From: Schizochytrium sp. CCTCC M209059
Lineage: Eukaryota; Sar; Bigyra; Thraustochytrida; Thraustochytriidae
Length of the DNA stretch: 64,000 bases
NCBI GenBank assembly: GCA_000818945.1
Contig: KN805410.1
Span: forward strand, 62,001 to 126,000
Direction: 5' to 3'
In this document: positions 34,925 to 45,414 of the stretch, one piece after another
Numbering within the stretch: position 1 is the stretch's first letter
Layout of the letters: every line of letters starts with the position of its first letter
Notes under the pieces: generated by a model
Database searches by the model: none
What the model was told of the DNA's origin: nothing
What the model saw: only the letters and a program-made list of their open reading frames with translations
Made by a program: the position numbers and the translations under genes

Positions 34925-36316
34925 ATGACAAGTGCAACGACGTCGCGCGATGACCGTGCGCGGGCGCGGTCCTCGTCGCGGTCCTCGTCGCGGTCCTCGT
35001 CGCAACGCGGGACGAAACCCCAGGCCAAGACAAAGGTGAAGAAGGCCAAGACGAAGGCTCGGGCCTCGTCGAGTTCACAGTCAGGCCTGAGGCAAGACCT
35101 CGCAGCGAGGACCTGCGCCGCGGTCGAGGCGGTGCGCGAGCGTATCGAGGATCTTCAGCCTGCGCAGAAGCGACGAGCGGCGGGAATTCTTGCGCTCGTG
35201 GTTCTGGCACTGGTCTCGCTGCTGGCACATGCTGCGTGGACGTCGCCGACAACGCCACAGCCGCTTGAAACGGATCCAGCGGTGGCGGCGCGCTCGGCAC
35301 TTCGGGCCGGCCCCGTCCGAAGACGGCGTCGGAGGAAACATCTGCATGAAATTTGCCCGCACATTGTCAAGACGCTCGGAAAGCCATATGAAAATCGGTA
35401 CACCAAAACGCTCGGGCAGCCAAGCGACACTTTGCCACGATTGACAACAGTGTCGCGGGGGAACATTCCCGTCGTTCTTGGCGTGCCTCACGGAGCAAGT
35501 CATAAAAGCTCCAAGTATACCTGGCAAGTAGACAATCTTCTTCCTCGCGAGGGAGCGAGTCAAGCATTTAACGCGTCGAGCTTTCAGAGCCGCTTGTCAC
35601 GTGTCAGTAGTGACACAAACACGCAGACCATGGCCAAGAAAATTGCCGACACATACAAAAAGCGATACAAACGGTACCCATATATTGTCCAAGCCGACTT
35701 TCATCGGCGCTTCGTTGACGCCAACCGCCGCGTCAACCACTCGGAGGCTTGCTGCCCCGACATGTGGCCCAAATGCACAGCTGTTGCAGACTATTGGTTC
35801 GAAGAGGATGGCAGTCCCAACGCGGAAGCTGCTCTTCGAATCAATCGCGCGCGAGCCGTCTATGACGATTATCATGGATCCATTGTACAAGCGCTCAATG
35901 AGATACACACCAAGCATCCTGGCAAACCCATCTACTTTATCGACATTCACGCCCAGCGTGCTGTCACAGATGAAGAGCTTAGCATTACCGCCGAAGACAT
36001 GGAGGAAACCATCATTGTTGGTACCCAAGATGGAAGACTGGTGCGCAGTCGAGAGGATCTGTACAGCCCGCGTGGCCTCGTTGGTCAAATTCTTGCACAA
36101 GGCGTAAAAGTGTACCCACCAAACAATGAGGTAGCAGACCACCGTCTCTACAATGGGGGCCATGGTGTCGCCGAGTATTGTGTAAACAATACGCTCGGGG
36201 GTGAAGTGAATGGAATTCAGATGGAGTTCGGATTTCGTCTCCGTATGCGTTCCAAAACCCTCGAAAAGACTGCCGCTGCTATTGTCGAAGCGCTCGAAAC
36301 TGTTTTGGCAAAATGA
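34925..36316 (+). CDS. membrane-anchored N-formylglutamate amidohydrolase-like protein
   Basis: The 463-residue product starts at the first in-frame ATG (34925). A basic Ser/Arg/Lys-rich N-terminal segment is followed by one hydrophobic helix (GILALVVLALVSLLAHAAW, about residues 80-98), so it is probably a type II membrane protein with its enzyme domain in the lumen or outside. The domain shows VVLGVPHGA, DFHRRFVDANR, a central FIDIHAQ and a late NGIQMEFGFRLR. This is the order of metal-ligand and substrate motifs in N-formylglutamate amidohydrolase (FGase)-like zinc amidohydrolases. Bacterial relatives release formate or cleave N-acyl amino acids; the eukaryotic substrate is unknown. Several cysteines (SEACCPDMWPKC) suggest an oxidising compartment. 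The family call is fairly sure, the substrate is not. Confidence 0.8.
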   Translation: MTSATTSRDDRARARSSSRSSSRSSSQRGTKPQAKTKVKKAKTKARASSSSQSGLRQDLAARTCAAVEAVRERIEDLQPAQKRRAAGILALVVLALVSLLAHAAWTSPTTPQPLETDPAVAARSALRAGPVRRRRRRKHLHEICPHIVKTLGKPYENRYTKTLGQPSDTLPRLTTVSRGNIPVVLGVPHGASHKSSKYTWQVDNLLPREGASQAFNASSFQSRLSRVSSDTNTQTMAKKIADTYKKRYKRYPYIVQADFHRRFVDANRRVNHSEACCPDMWPKCTAVADYWFEEDGSPNAEAALRINRARAVYDDYHGSIVQALNEIHTKHPGKPIYFIDIHAQRAVTDEELSITAEDMEETIIVGTQDGRLVRSREDLYSPRGLVGQILAQGVKVYPPNNEVADHRLYNGGHGVAEYCVNNTLGGEVNGIQMEFGFRLRMRSKTLEKTAAAIVEALETVLAK

Positions 36317-36502
36317 ATGAACAGAACAAAAAGGCCTAGGAACCTTAGTGAAGAGCGTGAACGCAAGCGAGTGAATCTCGCTGCCAAGATGGCTTCTCAT
36401 CTGCTCTCATTCTTTTTATTATGTGATACCGAGATGACGAACAACAAGAAGAAGGATCAAACAACAGTCGACATTTGGAGATTTTCCAACTTTTTTCAAA
36501 AG

Positions 36503-39500
36503 TTAAGGGTCCATGATTTGATTACGGTTCGCGTACATGTTGCCGGTGTTGCCGCGTAGCATGTCGATTTCGGTCTTGAGCGCGTGAATCTCGTGACTCT
36601 GCATCTTAACGAGCTGAGTGAGCTTGGCGGTCTCCTGCGCCTCACGATGAGAAACAAGTCCATGCGCAGCATGCGATGCGCCGCCATTGGCGCCATTGAG
36701 TTCCGCCTCGAGCAGTTGCTGTTTTTCCGTGAGACTGGCAATCTGCTGCAAAAGGGCCGAATTACGTCTGGTTGCCTCAAGCAAACGCTCTTGCGCGAGA
36801 CCGATCTTCTTTTGTGCGCTCGCATGCTCTGCGAGCTGCTTCTTTTCTTGTTGCTTGGCTTTGTTGGAGACCTCAGTGGATCCCGAGGAACCCATCTTCT
36901 CTATCGTGTCCAGGTCGATGACCTGACCAAACTTGAGAAGCTGAAGATCCTTGCACTTGTCCTCGAGAGCCGCAATGTCCCGAAGCTTCTGCTTCTTCTC
37001 GCGCTTGAGCCTTTTTTGCATATGATGCAGCTCTTTAAACTCGAGCTTCTTGTCGCAATTTTCGTCAAGAAGACGGCCAATGCCAGCGTGCAAATCGTGA
37101 AGTTCGTGCTTGTCGAAAACGAGGGAACTTTCAATACTGATGGGAAGGACCAGACGCGCCTTGTGACGCCGAGTACGCTCGGCAGAAATGCGTGCCCGTC
37201 GCACCTCAAGTTCGAGATCGCGAATGCGTCCCACAAGCTCGTCTTGACGTTCAATAAGAGCGTCGTCCTCGGCGTTGGACATGGCAGCCTCGTCCAGAGC
37301 AGCAAGCTGATCTCGGGCCTGGCTAAGCTGCAGCTTGAGGTTGACAATGTCAACATCTTCGCTGTCAAGCGGAACGTCCTCCTCGAAAATCGTGTCGTCT
37401 TGATCGTTGTCAACAGCAGCGAGTGCGGCATCGAGGTCGGCGTCAGCATCCTCTTCGACAAGGCCCTCAGGGACGACAAGGCACGCAAGCTGCGCGAGTC
37501 GTAGGACCACGAAGGTGTCGACCTCGTTCAGCTTTCGCTGCTTCTCGTTCTGAAAAGCCTGGATCTCAATGACTGTAGATTTCAGGTCCTTGTCAATTTG
37601 CTTCTCGCGACCCTGATGGCGATCGTTCGCCTTGCGCAACTCATCAATGGCCTTGTTGAATCCGGAGAGAACCTCTTCCTGATCGAGGCGCTTCTCGCGC
37701 AGCTCAAGGACCTTTTCGTAAATGGCTGGGTCGCAGCCGTCCGGACAGCGTTCTTCTTCAGGCTCACCCTCCTCAAAGTCCTCCTCTTCGTCGTCGTAGT
37801 CCTCGTCATCCTCGGAATCAGACTCCTCAGAGTCAGAATCGCCGTCCCCTTGCTGCTTGACGCGCTTGATTTTGCGCTTGAAGATCTTGAGCAGCTGCGC
37901 GCTCGCCGGATTGGCATCACCACCAACAAGGGTATGAAACTCCTCAAAGATGACGCGATCCTTTTCCTGCCAAATGGCGAGCTCGGCCTTTTTAGCCGCC
38001 AGGTTCTCCTGGCACGAGGTGATTTCTGCAAGCACCTCACTTTTTTGCTGCCGGCACGAATCAAGCTTGCTGCTCAGAGCGTGGTCCTTCTTCTCAAACT
38101 CGTTGAGAAGCTGCTGCTCGCGAAAGAGGAGAATCTGGCGCAGCTCGGCGGCAACCAGATCTGCGTCGAGCTGCGCGCGCTCCTTGCGAAGCTCGTACAC
38201 GGCCGAGTCAAAGGCGCGCACGGTCTCGAGACTTCGTTCGAGGATTCTCGACTTTTCAAAGAGAAGTTGCTTGCGCTTGGTGTTCCACACCGCCTTCTCG
38301 AAGCTTGTCTTGGCGTCTGCGCAAACTTCACGAAGCGCGGCTGCGCAGAATGCATTGGGCCCTTGCACTTCAATGCGGGATCGCTGCGCTGCTATCGTGT
38401 CCGAAGACGATGCGGATCCGCATAAAAATGTCTCCATGTCTTCGGGGGTTAGCTCGAGGCGCTTTTCTGGCCATTCGCCGCCGTCGAGACGAAGCGGGAG
38501 CCCGAGGCCGCCGGGATCCTCGCCAAGCTCCTCATCGATAGCCCGAATGCGCGTCTCGTCGACGCGCGCGCGCTCTACGATGCGGCGCTTCAGCTCTCGA
38601 AGTGCAAGAAACTTCTCGTTGAATTTCATGCGCAGGCCTTGGACGCTCTCCGCGAGAAGAATGCTTTGGCGGTACTTCTTTGCAGCGTTTACCTGAAGAT
38701 GAACGGGTACCTGATAGTTCTCTGCGGACTTCAGCTTGTAGTCGCCCATATTGTTGAGGACCCACTCGATCGCGGCAACATCGACAGGATCGTCGGCGTC
38801 CTCGTCTGGCTTGGTCTCGAGAAGCTCGCTCATCTGCAGCTTTCGCTCGCGACGGCCTGCTTTGCGGGCCTCCCAGCCTGTTGCTGCATCCGTCTTCTTT
38901 TTGCGCTTCCCAGCTGCGGGGCTGCCAGGCCCGCCCTCGGTTTCAGGTCGGGCGCTCTTGCTGCCGTTGTTTGCGCCGTTGCCTCCAGCATCTGCCCTTC
39001 CGCCTGTGCCATTCCCCGACGCACCAGCGCCGTTTCCATTAGTATCGTTGAGAACTTCGTGCAGGGTCGCTATGGCTTTGCGAAGAGACTCGGAAAATTT
39101 GGCTGTCCGGAACGAACGAACAATGTAGTCCTCGTTAAAGGCGGCAAGCGAGATGCTGTCGACCAAGATTTCGTTGAGAAAGAAACGCTTGAGTTTCTCC
39201 AGCTTGGCCTTGCTCATATTCACGTCCCATTGCGTCTCCTTGATCACCTCTTCAAGCTGCGCTTTGCCTTCTTCCATGAGAGCTTCGATGAGATCGTTGT
39301 CAATATCGAAGGCGTCGCGCGGAAGACGCGTTTCCGGCGCATCGCGTTCATTCTCTTCGACAAGAGCCTCAAAGTCTTTTCGAAGGTCGGCAATGACCTG
39401 GCGTACTTTGTCCTTTTCAACCTCGGCAACTCGAAGCTTAGCATCTTCCTCCGTCTTAAGTTTGTCGTCTTGGATCGAGTACGCGTTCGCGTCAAGAATA

Positions 39501-42040
39501 TCGCTCGCCTCGAGGCTCTCATTTGCGTCTAAAGCAGGGGCTTCAGGTGCAGGCTCCGGAGCAGGAAAGGCGCTCTGCAAGGCCTCGTCAGCCCCAATGT
39601 ACACGGGTTCGCCCGCTAGCATGGAGGCCTCAATGGGTGCTGCCTCCTTATTCGGGGCCGCCGTCCAGACTTTTTTGGCCTTGATTCTCGTTCCTGGCTT
39701 GCCCTCGAGCTCCTTGCAGCGCGACTCGAGCTCGCTCGCATTGAGTCTGTGCGAGTATAAACTACCGTCTGCGGCAGCAGTCAGAAGAAAGGCATCGTCG
39801 AAGCTAGTTTGCATACCGGTGACCTGGCCCGCACGGCCATCGTGCACACGAAGTGATGCATATGCTCCGAGCGCTGCTCGCGAGCGAATGCGGATTTCAC
39901 CGGTTGCAGAACCATTGATGAAAAGCTGTCCAGACCACGATTTACTGATGAGCGTGCATGGTGGGTATGCGCCCGTTCCGGGAAGGAACTTTACCAGAGG
40001 ATCCTTGTTAAGAAGGTCCATGCCTTGCTCGTTATTTGCAGGCATACCGTCATCAGCTGGCAAATTCGGCAACGTACGCAAGGGGTACTCGGACCCAAAT
40101 TCGCATACGTACAGAGGTCCGGCGTCGGCACCATCGAGAGCGAGTGCAAATTGGAGGGTATCGGCAGAGTCCTCGAGGATAGCGAATGATAGTACCGCAC
40201 CGACAGGCAGACTCTGAAGACGTTCGTATTCGATTTGCTGCGGATCCTCTTCCTCCTCTTGCACGGGCTTTTTCGAGGTCGTTGTCGTCATCATCGCTGT
40301 GGGATCTCCTTCCCCGCCTTCGACAGCCACGGGCTGTGGCTTTTCGAGCGGCTTGGGGACGCGACGCTTAAAGGTAAAGGTGCGCAAGGGAAGGTCCTTC
40401 AGCTCAAAGGTGTGCGAGGTATCGGGCATGGGCACGGCATTGCTTGAATGCGGCAGGGTGACTTCTATGATCTGACCTGCGTCACATGCCATGAGGACGC
40501 GATCCCCCTGACGTGTCCACTCGAGAGCGCGAATTGTAGAGGGCGTGGTGATGAAACCGAGAGGCTTGAATGTCCCATCGCGGCGCACGTCGAAAACGAA
40601 AACTGTCCCATCACGACCTGCAGTGGCAAGACGGGTAGCACTTTCATCGAGGGCGATGGCCGTGAGAGCAGCATTGTGCGGCTTGGTCGCCATGACAAGT
40701 CGAAAGCTTCGACTGGCCCTGTCTGCCCGAAGAAGTCGCACCACACCGTCCTCAAAGCCGACAAGTAGAGAGCGACCCGTCATGTCAAAGATGGCTGGCA
40801 TCCACAATGTAGCCGTGGCGCTCGTGTTGAAATGCCGCTGAAAGAGGCAAACACCTGCGATATAGTCCCAGGCGCGCACGGAGCAGTCTTCACCGGCGGT
40901 GACGGCGAGATGGTCGACTGGCGAGCTGATTACACCAGCAATGCGGCCCGAGTGGCCCGCGCGGAGCTCAATGCATTCACACCCGGGTACAATGGGCTCT
41001 TCAAGACGGTAAATGCCTCCGTTGCGATCTTGGAGAATGAGGTAGTCTTCTCCGACGCAAATAGAGATCGGGACCTTGCCCTCAACGTGGAATTGCCGTG
41101 TCGGCGCGAGCTCAAAGAAGGGATTTTCGTCCGTGACGTCAGCACTGTCGATGGCAGCCATGGACCACCAGCGGAGCCAGCCGTCCTCGCCCGCGGTGAG
41201 AAACTGACCCTTGGCTGGAGTTTCCGCTCCAATGAGCTCGCAAACGTGAACTTCGCCCTCGTGGGGCAAGAGGTGACCGGGACGGCGGACCTCGAGCTTG
41301 ATGAAGTTGCCGTCCCACAGCAGGAGTGAGCCCGACTCGGAGCCACTGAGGACCTTGCCATCGGGCATGACTGCGTACGCGGAGACATCGCTGAGCTCAA
41401 CCTTGCCGAACTTGCCAATGTCACCCTGCAGCTTGAGGCCTGTGAAAGTGTCTGCCATTTTCCAGAAGCGAATGTGACCAAGACCACTGGTCGTGAGGAA
41501 GCCGTCCTTGCCGGGAGCAAAAGAAACATTATAGATTTCCTGCGCAAATGCCTTGTTGCGCAAGATGATGCGCTCACTCTCCCAATCCCAGACAGTGAGC
41601 AAGAAATCGGGGCTAGCGCCAACAGTGGCAAGTTTATCGCCTCCAGAGCTGAACGCCATGCAGCTGTAGGCACGTTCCGTACCTCCGCGCAGAGTCTTGA
41701 GTAGTTTCCGGCTCGGAAATTCGTGGATGTACACATTCGGCTTGTTCCCTTGTCCACCGATGGCAAAGTACTTTCGGTTTGGGTGTACGCAGACACAACC
41801 AATGCCTTGACTGTCAGGACAGAAAAGGAGCTCCGTGGACTTGGCCTGCGTGTCCAGAACCGCGGCGGCGGACCCCAACGTGGTCAGTAGCACGCCTCGA
41901 TCGTTGAGCAGGTGCACATTATTCCTCTTTCGGCTTGCAAAGCCAAAGCCTTGCTGCACTGCCAGAACACCGCTTCGGTCAATCTCGCATGGCTCGCGAA
42001 GGATGTTCGCCCAACCTCCTGCGCCGCTGCTCGTCGTCAT
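36503..42040 (-). CDS. CFAP44: cilia- and flagella-associated protein 44 (CFAP44)
   Basis: A single long exon encodes 1845 residues, close to the length of the human protein. The N-terminal half (about 1-800) is made of WD40 repeats, including the family signature GKFGKVELSDV...PDGKVLSGSESGSLLLWDG. The C-terminal half is mostly coiled coil, with an acidic run (DDEDYDDEEEDFEEGEPEEE) followed by CPDGCDPAIYEKVLELREKRLDQEE-type sequence, a conserved mark of CFAP44. CFAP44 is an axonemal tether protein that, with CFAP43, links the inner dynein arm f/I1 motor head to the doublet and is needed for normal beating. Its presence implies a motile flagellated stage. The start ATG is at 42038-42040. It is divergent from the disulfide isomerase gene. 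Confidence 0.92.
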   Translation of the reverse strand: MTTSSGAGGWANILREPCEIDRSGVLAVQQGFGFASRKRNNVHLLNDRGVLLTTLGSAAAVLDTQAKSTELLFCPDSQGIGCVCVHPNRKYFAIGGQGNKPNVYIHEFPSRKLLKTLRGGTERAYSCMAFSSGGDKLATVGASPDFLLTVWDWESERIILRNKAFAQEIYNVSFAPGKDGFLTTSGLGHIRFWKMADTFTGLKLQGDIGKFGKVELSDVSAYAVMPDGKVLSGSESGSLLLWDGNFIKLEVRRPGHLLPHEGEVHVCELIGAETPAKGQFLTAGEDGWLRWWSMAAIDSADVTDENPFFELAPTRQFHVEGKVPISICVGEDYLILQDRNGGIYRLEEPIVPGCECIELRAGHSGRIAGVISSPVDHLAVTAGEDCSVRAWDYIAGVCLFQRHFNTSATATLWMPAIFDMTGRSLLVGFEDGVVRLLRADRASRSFRLVMATKPHNAALTAIALDESATRLATAGRDGTVFVFDVRRDGTFKPLGFITTPSTIRALEWTRQGDRVLMACDAGQIIEVTLPHSSNAVPMPDTSHTFELKDLPLRTFTFKRRVPKPLEKPQPVAVEGGEGDPTAMMTTTTSKKPVQEEEEDPQQIEYERLQSLPVGAVLSFAILEDSADTLQFALALDGADAGPLYVCEFGSEYPLRTLPNLPADDGMPANNEQGMDLLNKDPLVKFLPGTGAYPPCTLISKSWSGQLFINGSATGEIRIRSRAALGAYASLRVHDGRAGQVTGMQTSFDDAFLLTAAADGSLYSHRLNASELESRCKELEGKPGTRIKAKKVWTAAPNKEAAPIEASMLAGEPVYIGADEALQSAFPAPEPAPEAPALDANESLEASDILDANAYSIQDDKLKTEEDAKLRVAEVEKDKVRQVIADLRKDFEALVEENERDAPETRLPRDAFDIDNDLIEALMEEGKAQLEEVIKETQWDVNMSKAKLEKLKRFFLNEILVDSISLAAFNEDYIVRSFRTAKFSESLRKAIATLHEVLNDTNGNGAGASGNGTGGRADAGGNGANNGSKSARPETEGGPGSPAAGKRKKKTDAATGWEARKAGRRERKLQMSELLETKPDEDADDPVDVAAIEWVLNNMGDYKLKSAENYQVPVHLQVNAAKKYRQSILLAESVQGLRMKFNEKFLALRELKRRIVERARVDETRIRAIDEELGEDPGGLGLPLRLDGGEWPEKRLELTPEDMETFLCGSASSSDTIAAQRSRIEVQGPNAFCAAALREVCADAKTSFEKAVWNTKRKQLLFEKSRILERSLETVRAFDSAVYELRKERAQLDADLVAAELRQILLFREQQLLNEFEKKDHALSSKLDSCRQQKSEVLAEITSCQENLAAKKAELAIWQEKDRVIFEEFHTLVGGDANPASAQLLKIFKRKIKRVKQQGDGDSDSEESDSEDDEDYDDEEEDFEEGEPEEERCPDGCDPAIYEKVLELREKRLDQEEVLSGFNKAIDELRKANDRHQGREKQIDKDLKSTVIEIQAFQNEKQRKLNEVDTFVVLRLAQLACLVVPEGLVEEDADADLDAALAAVDNDQDDTIFEEDVPLDSEDVDIVNLKLQLSQARDQLAALDEAAMSNAEDDALIERQDELVGRIRDLELEVRRARISAERTRRHKARLVLPISIESSLVFDKHELHDLHAGIGRLLDENCDKKLEFKELHHMQKRLKREKKQKLRDIAALEDKCKDLQLLKFGQVIDLDTIEKMGSSGSTEVSNKAKQQEKKQLAEHASAQKKIGLAQERLLEATRRNSALLQQIASLTEKQQLLEAELNGANGGASHAAHGLVSHREAQETAKLTQLVKMQSHEIHALKTEIDMLRGNTGNMYANRNQIMDP

Positions 42041-42929
42041 GATACCCTCCGCCGACCAACCTCAACGTCGACGCCAATGAGTTTTCCCGTCACCACGCTC
42101 ACTTTTGAGAAAACCAAGTTCCCTTGGCTCTCGCCGGCCTCGCTGTCTGTCTGTCCTAAGAGAGCAACAACCAAAATCATCAATCAAACAAGCAACCAAA
42201 ATTATAACCTTGCAAATAAGCAAATAAGCACGACCTTGGGCCTTCGTGCTGGCCGACCGACGTCCTCGTCCCTCATCACCTTTCCCGTGTCAATCGTCCC
42301 GCCCAAACTCAGCCAAGGCGCCAGAATCATAAAGGGTCTAACGGATTTCATCCTTCTTCTAGTTCCCTTTATTCCCCCTCCTTCTGTCTCTCTCTGTCTC
42401 TTCTGGGAGGTACGCTGCAACACTTTGCCATCAAAACTCTTTTTCGTACTAACGTAACATGATACTTTAAAGGGGTCTAAGCATATAGACTTGTAGGGGA
42501 ACCCCTACACGCTGGAAGGGCGTTCTCTTCGCGGCGCAAGACCACAAAGGGCGGCGCCAAGTCGAGTATCCGACGCTGTGCAAATGCGGTAAACGCGCAT
42601 AGGCCCTTGCGCGGCCGTTGACGTTATCACTCTCTCTCTCTCTTTCTCTCTCTCTGGCTCTCTCTCTGTGTTCGCTTTCGTTTGTTGGGTGGTCCCTTCG
42701 CTCGACCTCGAGGCGCGGACACAGATCAGCTTCGTGCGATCGCGCTGTCCGTGGCCGCAGAGAGCGCCGCTTCCGGGTCTCGTCCGCGCGCACGAGGCCT
42801 GTGCGCAGCTTTTCTTGGGCTTTTCTTGGCCTTGCGTTGACTGCTTTGGTTCGAGCGTGGATACTCATCGACAGGGCTTGGACGCACGTCGAGAAAAAGG
42901 AGAAGGAGAAGGAGAAGGAGAAAAAGAAG
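42041..42929. promoter_or_regulatory. shared upstream region of CFAP44 and disulfide isomerase genes
   Basis: An 889-nt interval with no supported gene. The half near CFAP44 is AT-richer. The half near the isomerase has a CT microsatellite (about 42628-42670) and ends in an (AGAAGG)n-like purine tract directly before the isomerase ATG. Confidence 0.5.
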
Positions 42930-44906
42930 ATGGGCGTCTCTTGGAGGAGTGCCCTCGCGGCGACGGTGGCTGCGGCGATGATGTTCATCGGAAGGGCCGA
43001 GGAGGCGCCGGGAAACTATGAGATTTTCTTCGGTGACGACTTTGACATGAGGCTGTCTGAGAAACTCAACGGCGGCAAGAATGTGCTCATGTTGTTCATG
43101 GCGCCCTGGTGCAATAACTGCAAGGCTCTCGCACCCGAGTTTCTCGAGGCCGCCAAAATTATCGAACAGCTGGGGGAAACCGGAGACCTGAGCCCCACGG
43201 TGTTCGCAGAGATTGATGCAGACAACTTTGCAGACATTGGCGCAAAGTATGAGATCGAGGCGTTCCCGACGCTCAAATGGTTCCCCGCCGGGTCCGACGG
43301 CGCGACAGCTGAGCCCTTTGTTGCGGCCATGGATGCCGACGGCATGGTGAGCTTTATTAAGAAACAGTCAATGAAGCCACTGGAACCTATAAAGAGCAAG
43401 AACGCTCTGGCAGACTTTCTCGCGCTGCGCGAGACCATCTCGTTCAAGGACGGTCTGACGGTTCTTGGCGCCAAGAGCCTCGATGCCGCCACCGACGCGA
43501 TTGACGCGATTGACGCTGTACGCAAGTCAGATACGGAGGGAATGCGCTTCGCACTCTACGAGAGCGCCACGCCGCTCGCGGACGTTGCCGAGATTTTGGG
43601 CGAGCCTGTTGGCAGCGATGATGAGGGTCTTTTCGTCATTCTCAGCCCTCGCCACGGCGTCAAGTCATTTCCCCTTGAAAAGGTTGCCAGTGGCGCGGCG
43701 GACATGATTGCCGAGGCTACGTCGATTCCCAGCGACGTCGTTGAGCTTACCACGGCCAGTATTGCAGAAGCCCTGAACAAGTATGACTATGCCGTGATCA
43801 AGTTCTATGCGCCGTGGTGTGGGTACTGCCAACAGCTCGCGCCTGTGTACGAGTCTTTGGCTGGCGCCGCCAAGACGGCGGGACTTGACAATGTCCTGAT
43901 TGCCAAGGTAGATGCGACCGCGGAGGAAGAGCTCGCCGTCGAGTATGGCATCGAAGGCTTCCCCACGCTCAAATGGATTCGCAAGGGTATTGCCTACGAC
44001 TTCAGCAATGAGCGCCATGATCATCACGCTATGCTCGAGTACATTGTCGACAAAATGGGCCCCACCTTTGACAAAGAGCTGACGAGTGCAACCAAGGATG
44101 ACGTGGACGCTTTCTTTGAGGACCATAAGGGCAGGCGCGCAGCTTTTATGCTTCTCGCAGAAGATTCTGCTTCCGATGCAATCGAAGCAGCGGCATACGG
44201 AGCCAGTGCCGCTGTCGGTCTCTCGACGAAAACCTCGACGGAGACGATGCAGGCGCTCGGCGTCGAGAAGCTGCCAGCAGTCATTGTGATGAATGAGGCC
44301 GGTATGAGCACCACCATTACAGAAGGCGACGTGAGCTTTTCAGACATGGATGGTTTGGGCTCGCAGCTTAACATTCTCTCGATGCCGACCATCTCTACCT
44401 TTTCGGACGAGTTTCTGGACGAAGCCATCGACAGTGGCACGGGCAGCATTTACTTTATGATCTGCGACCCGGAGAGTCCGGCGCTCGATGTCCTGGAAAA
44501 GTTTGCGAGCTCTCGCTCGCGACGTGAAGAGCTGTTCGCGTTTGTTGATCCCCTCGACGAGGAGATGGACTATGCTCTTGAATTCTTTGATGCGGCTTTT
44601 GAAAAGGGTTCGGACAAGGTTTTTCTTCGTGCAGTGAATGCTGCCGAAATTGAAATGGGCGGTGGAATCTTTCCGCTTCGCAATTCGAATGGCGAAACCT
44701 TCGTCTCCGCAAGCGACTTGACTGTTGCAATGCTCGAGACCTTTGCGCAGGATGTCAAGGAGCAAAATGTAGAACCCTTACCGGAGCCCGCTGAGGAATA
44801 CCCCCCGGATCCCGATGGTCCTTACCGCGATGATTCGTACTATGATGAATTCGCGGACGGCGACGCGTCTGTGGACATGGGTGATGCCCTGCACGATGAA
44901 CTGTAG
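42930..44906 (+). CDS. protein disulfide isomerase with CNNC and CGYC sites and HDEL tail
   Basis: The 658-residue product starts at ATG 42930. A signal peptide (MGVSWRSALAATVAAAMMFI) is followed by a thioredoxin a-domain with APWCNNC (active cysteines 61 and 64), two thioredoxin-like b/b' domains, an a'-domain with APWCGYC (about 297-300), further thioredoxin-like folds, an acidic tail and the ER-retrieval signal HDEL at the very end. PDI catalyses formation and rearrangement of disulfides in the ER lumen. Both sites keep the two cysteines but differ from canonical CGHC, so redox potential may differ. The domain order is a-b-b'-a' with an extra C-terminal region. This makes it longer than the ~500-residue classic PDI. 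Confidence 0.93.
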   Translation: MGVSWRSALAATVAAAMMFIGRAEEAPGNYEIFFGDDFDMRLSEKLNGGKNVLMLFMAPWCNNCKALAPEFLEAAKIIEQLGETGDLSPTVFAEIDADNFADIGAKYEIEAFPTLKWFPAGSDGATAEPFVAAMDADGMVSFIKKQSMKPLEPIKSKNALADFLALRETISFKDGLTVLGAKSLDAATDAIDAIDAVRKSDTEGMRFALYESATPLADVAEILGEPVGSDDEGLFVILSPRHGVKSFPLEKVASGAADMIAEATSIPSDVVELTTASIAEALNKYDYAVIKFYAPWCGYCQQLAPVYESLAGAAKTAGLDNVLIAKVDATAEEELAVEYGIEGFPTLKWIRKGIAYDFSNERHDHHAMLEYIVDKMGPTFDKELTSATKDDVDAFFEDHKGRRAAFMLLAEDSASDAIEAAAYGASAAVGLSTKTSTETMQALGVEKLPAVIVMNEAGMSTTITEGDVSFSDMDGLGSQLNILSMPTISTFSDEFLDEAIDSGTGSIYFMICDPESPALDVLEKFASSRSRREELFAFVDPLDEEMDYALEFFDAAFEKGSDKVFLRAVNAAEIEMGGGIFPLRNSNGETFVSASDLTVAMLETFAQDVKEQNVEPLPEPAEEYPPDPDGPYRDDSYYDEFADGDASVDMGDALHDEL

Positions 44907-45414
44907 CAGAGTTAGCTCTGCGAGGCATCGAGTATCGGAGACGATGAGCCAGGGAGGCACGCAGCATACTCCTCTGACTGTGAATCAACCTTGGCTCGCA
45001 TCCCGCGCACGCACACAGATTAAAAAACAACCAACATAAATTGAAAGTATACGGTTCACTGCGTCCACGTTATTTTCGGGGGAGGGAAGACGGGAAAATC
45101 TTGACGTACTCATCGAAAGGCTGGTCATCTTCTTGCATCGAGGCGTGGAAATTCACGCATGACAGACTGTGAAGAATAGAATCAACGAACATGTAGCCGC
45201 AGCCTACAGATGAAAGTTCCCGGCCCTGCTGGCTTCAGCTTCCAAATTTTCATATTGACCTAAAAGGTCTTGTCGTGGTCAATGGAAGAAGGCCTGATGC
45301 GTTCATAGTATTTACAATAGTTGGCTGCGTCGTATCGCCGTAGGCCACCACTTCGATTTCATCATCAGTGCTCTTCCCCCCCTACATGAATTCAATCATC
45401 CGTGGCCATCGCGC
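44907..45414. other. convergent 3' interval
   Basis: A 508-nt stretch between the 3' ends of the disulfide isomerase and epsilon-tubulin genes. Apart from short, domain-free frames I see only probable 3' untranslated sequence. Confidence 0.5.
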
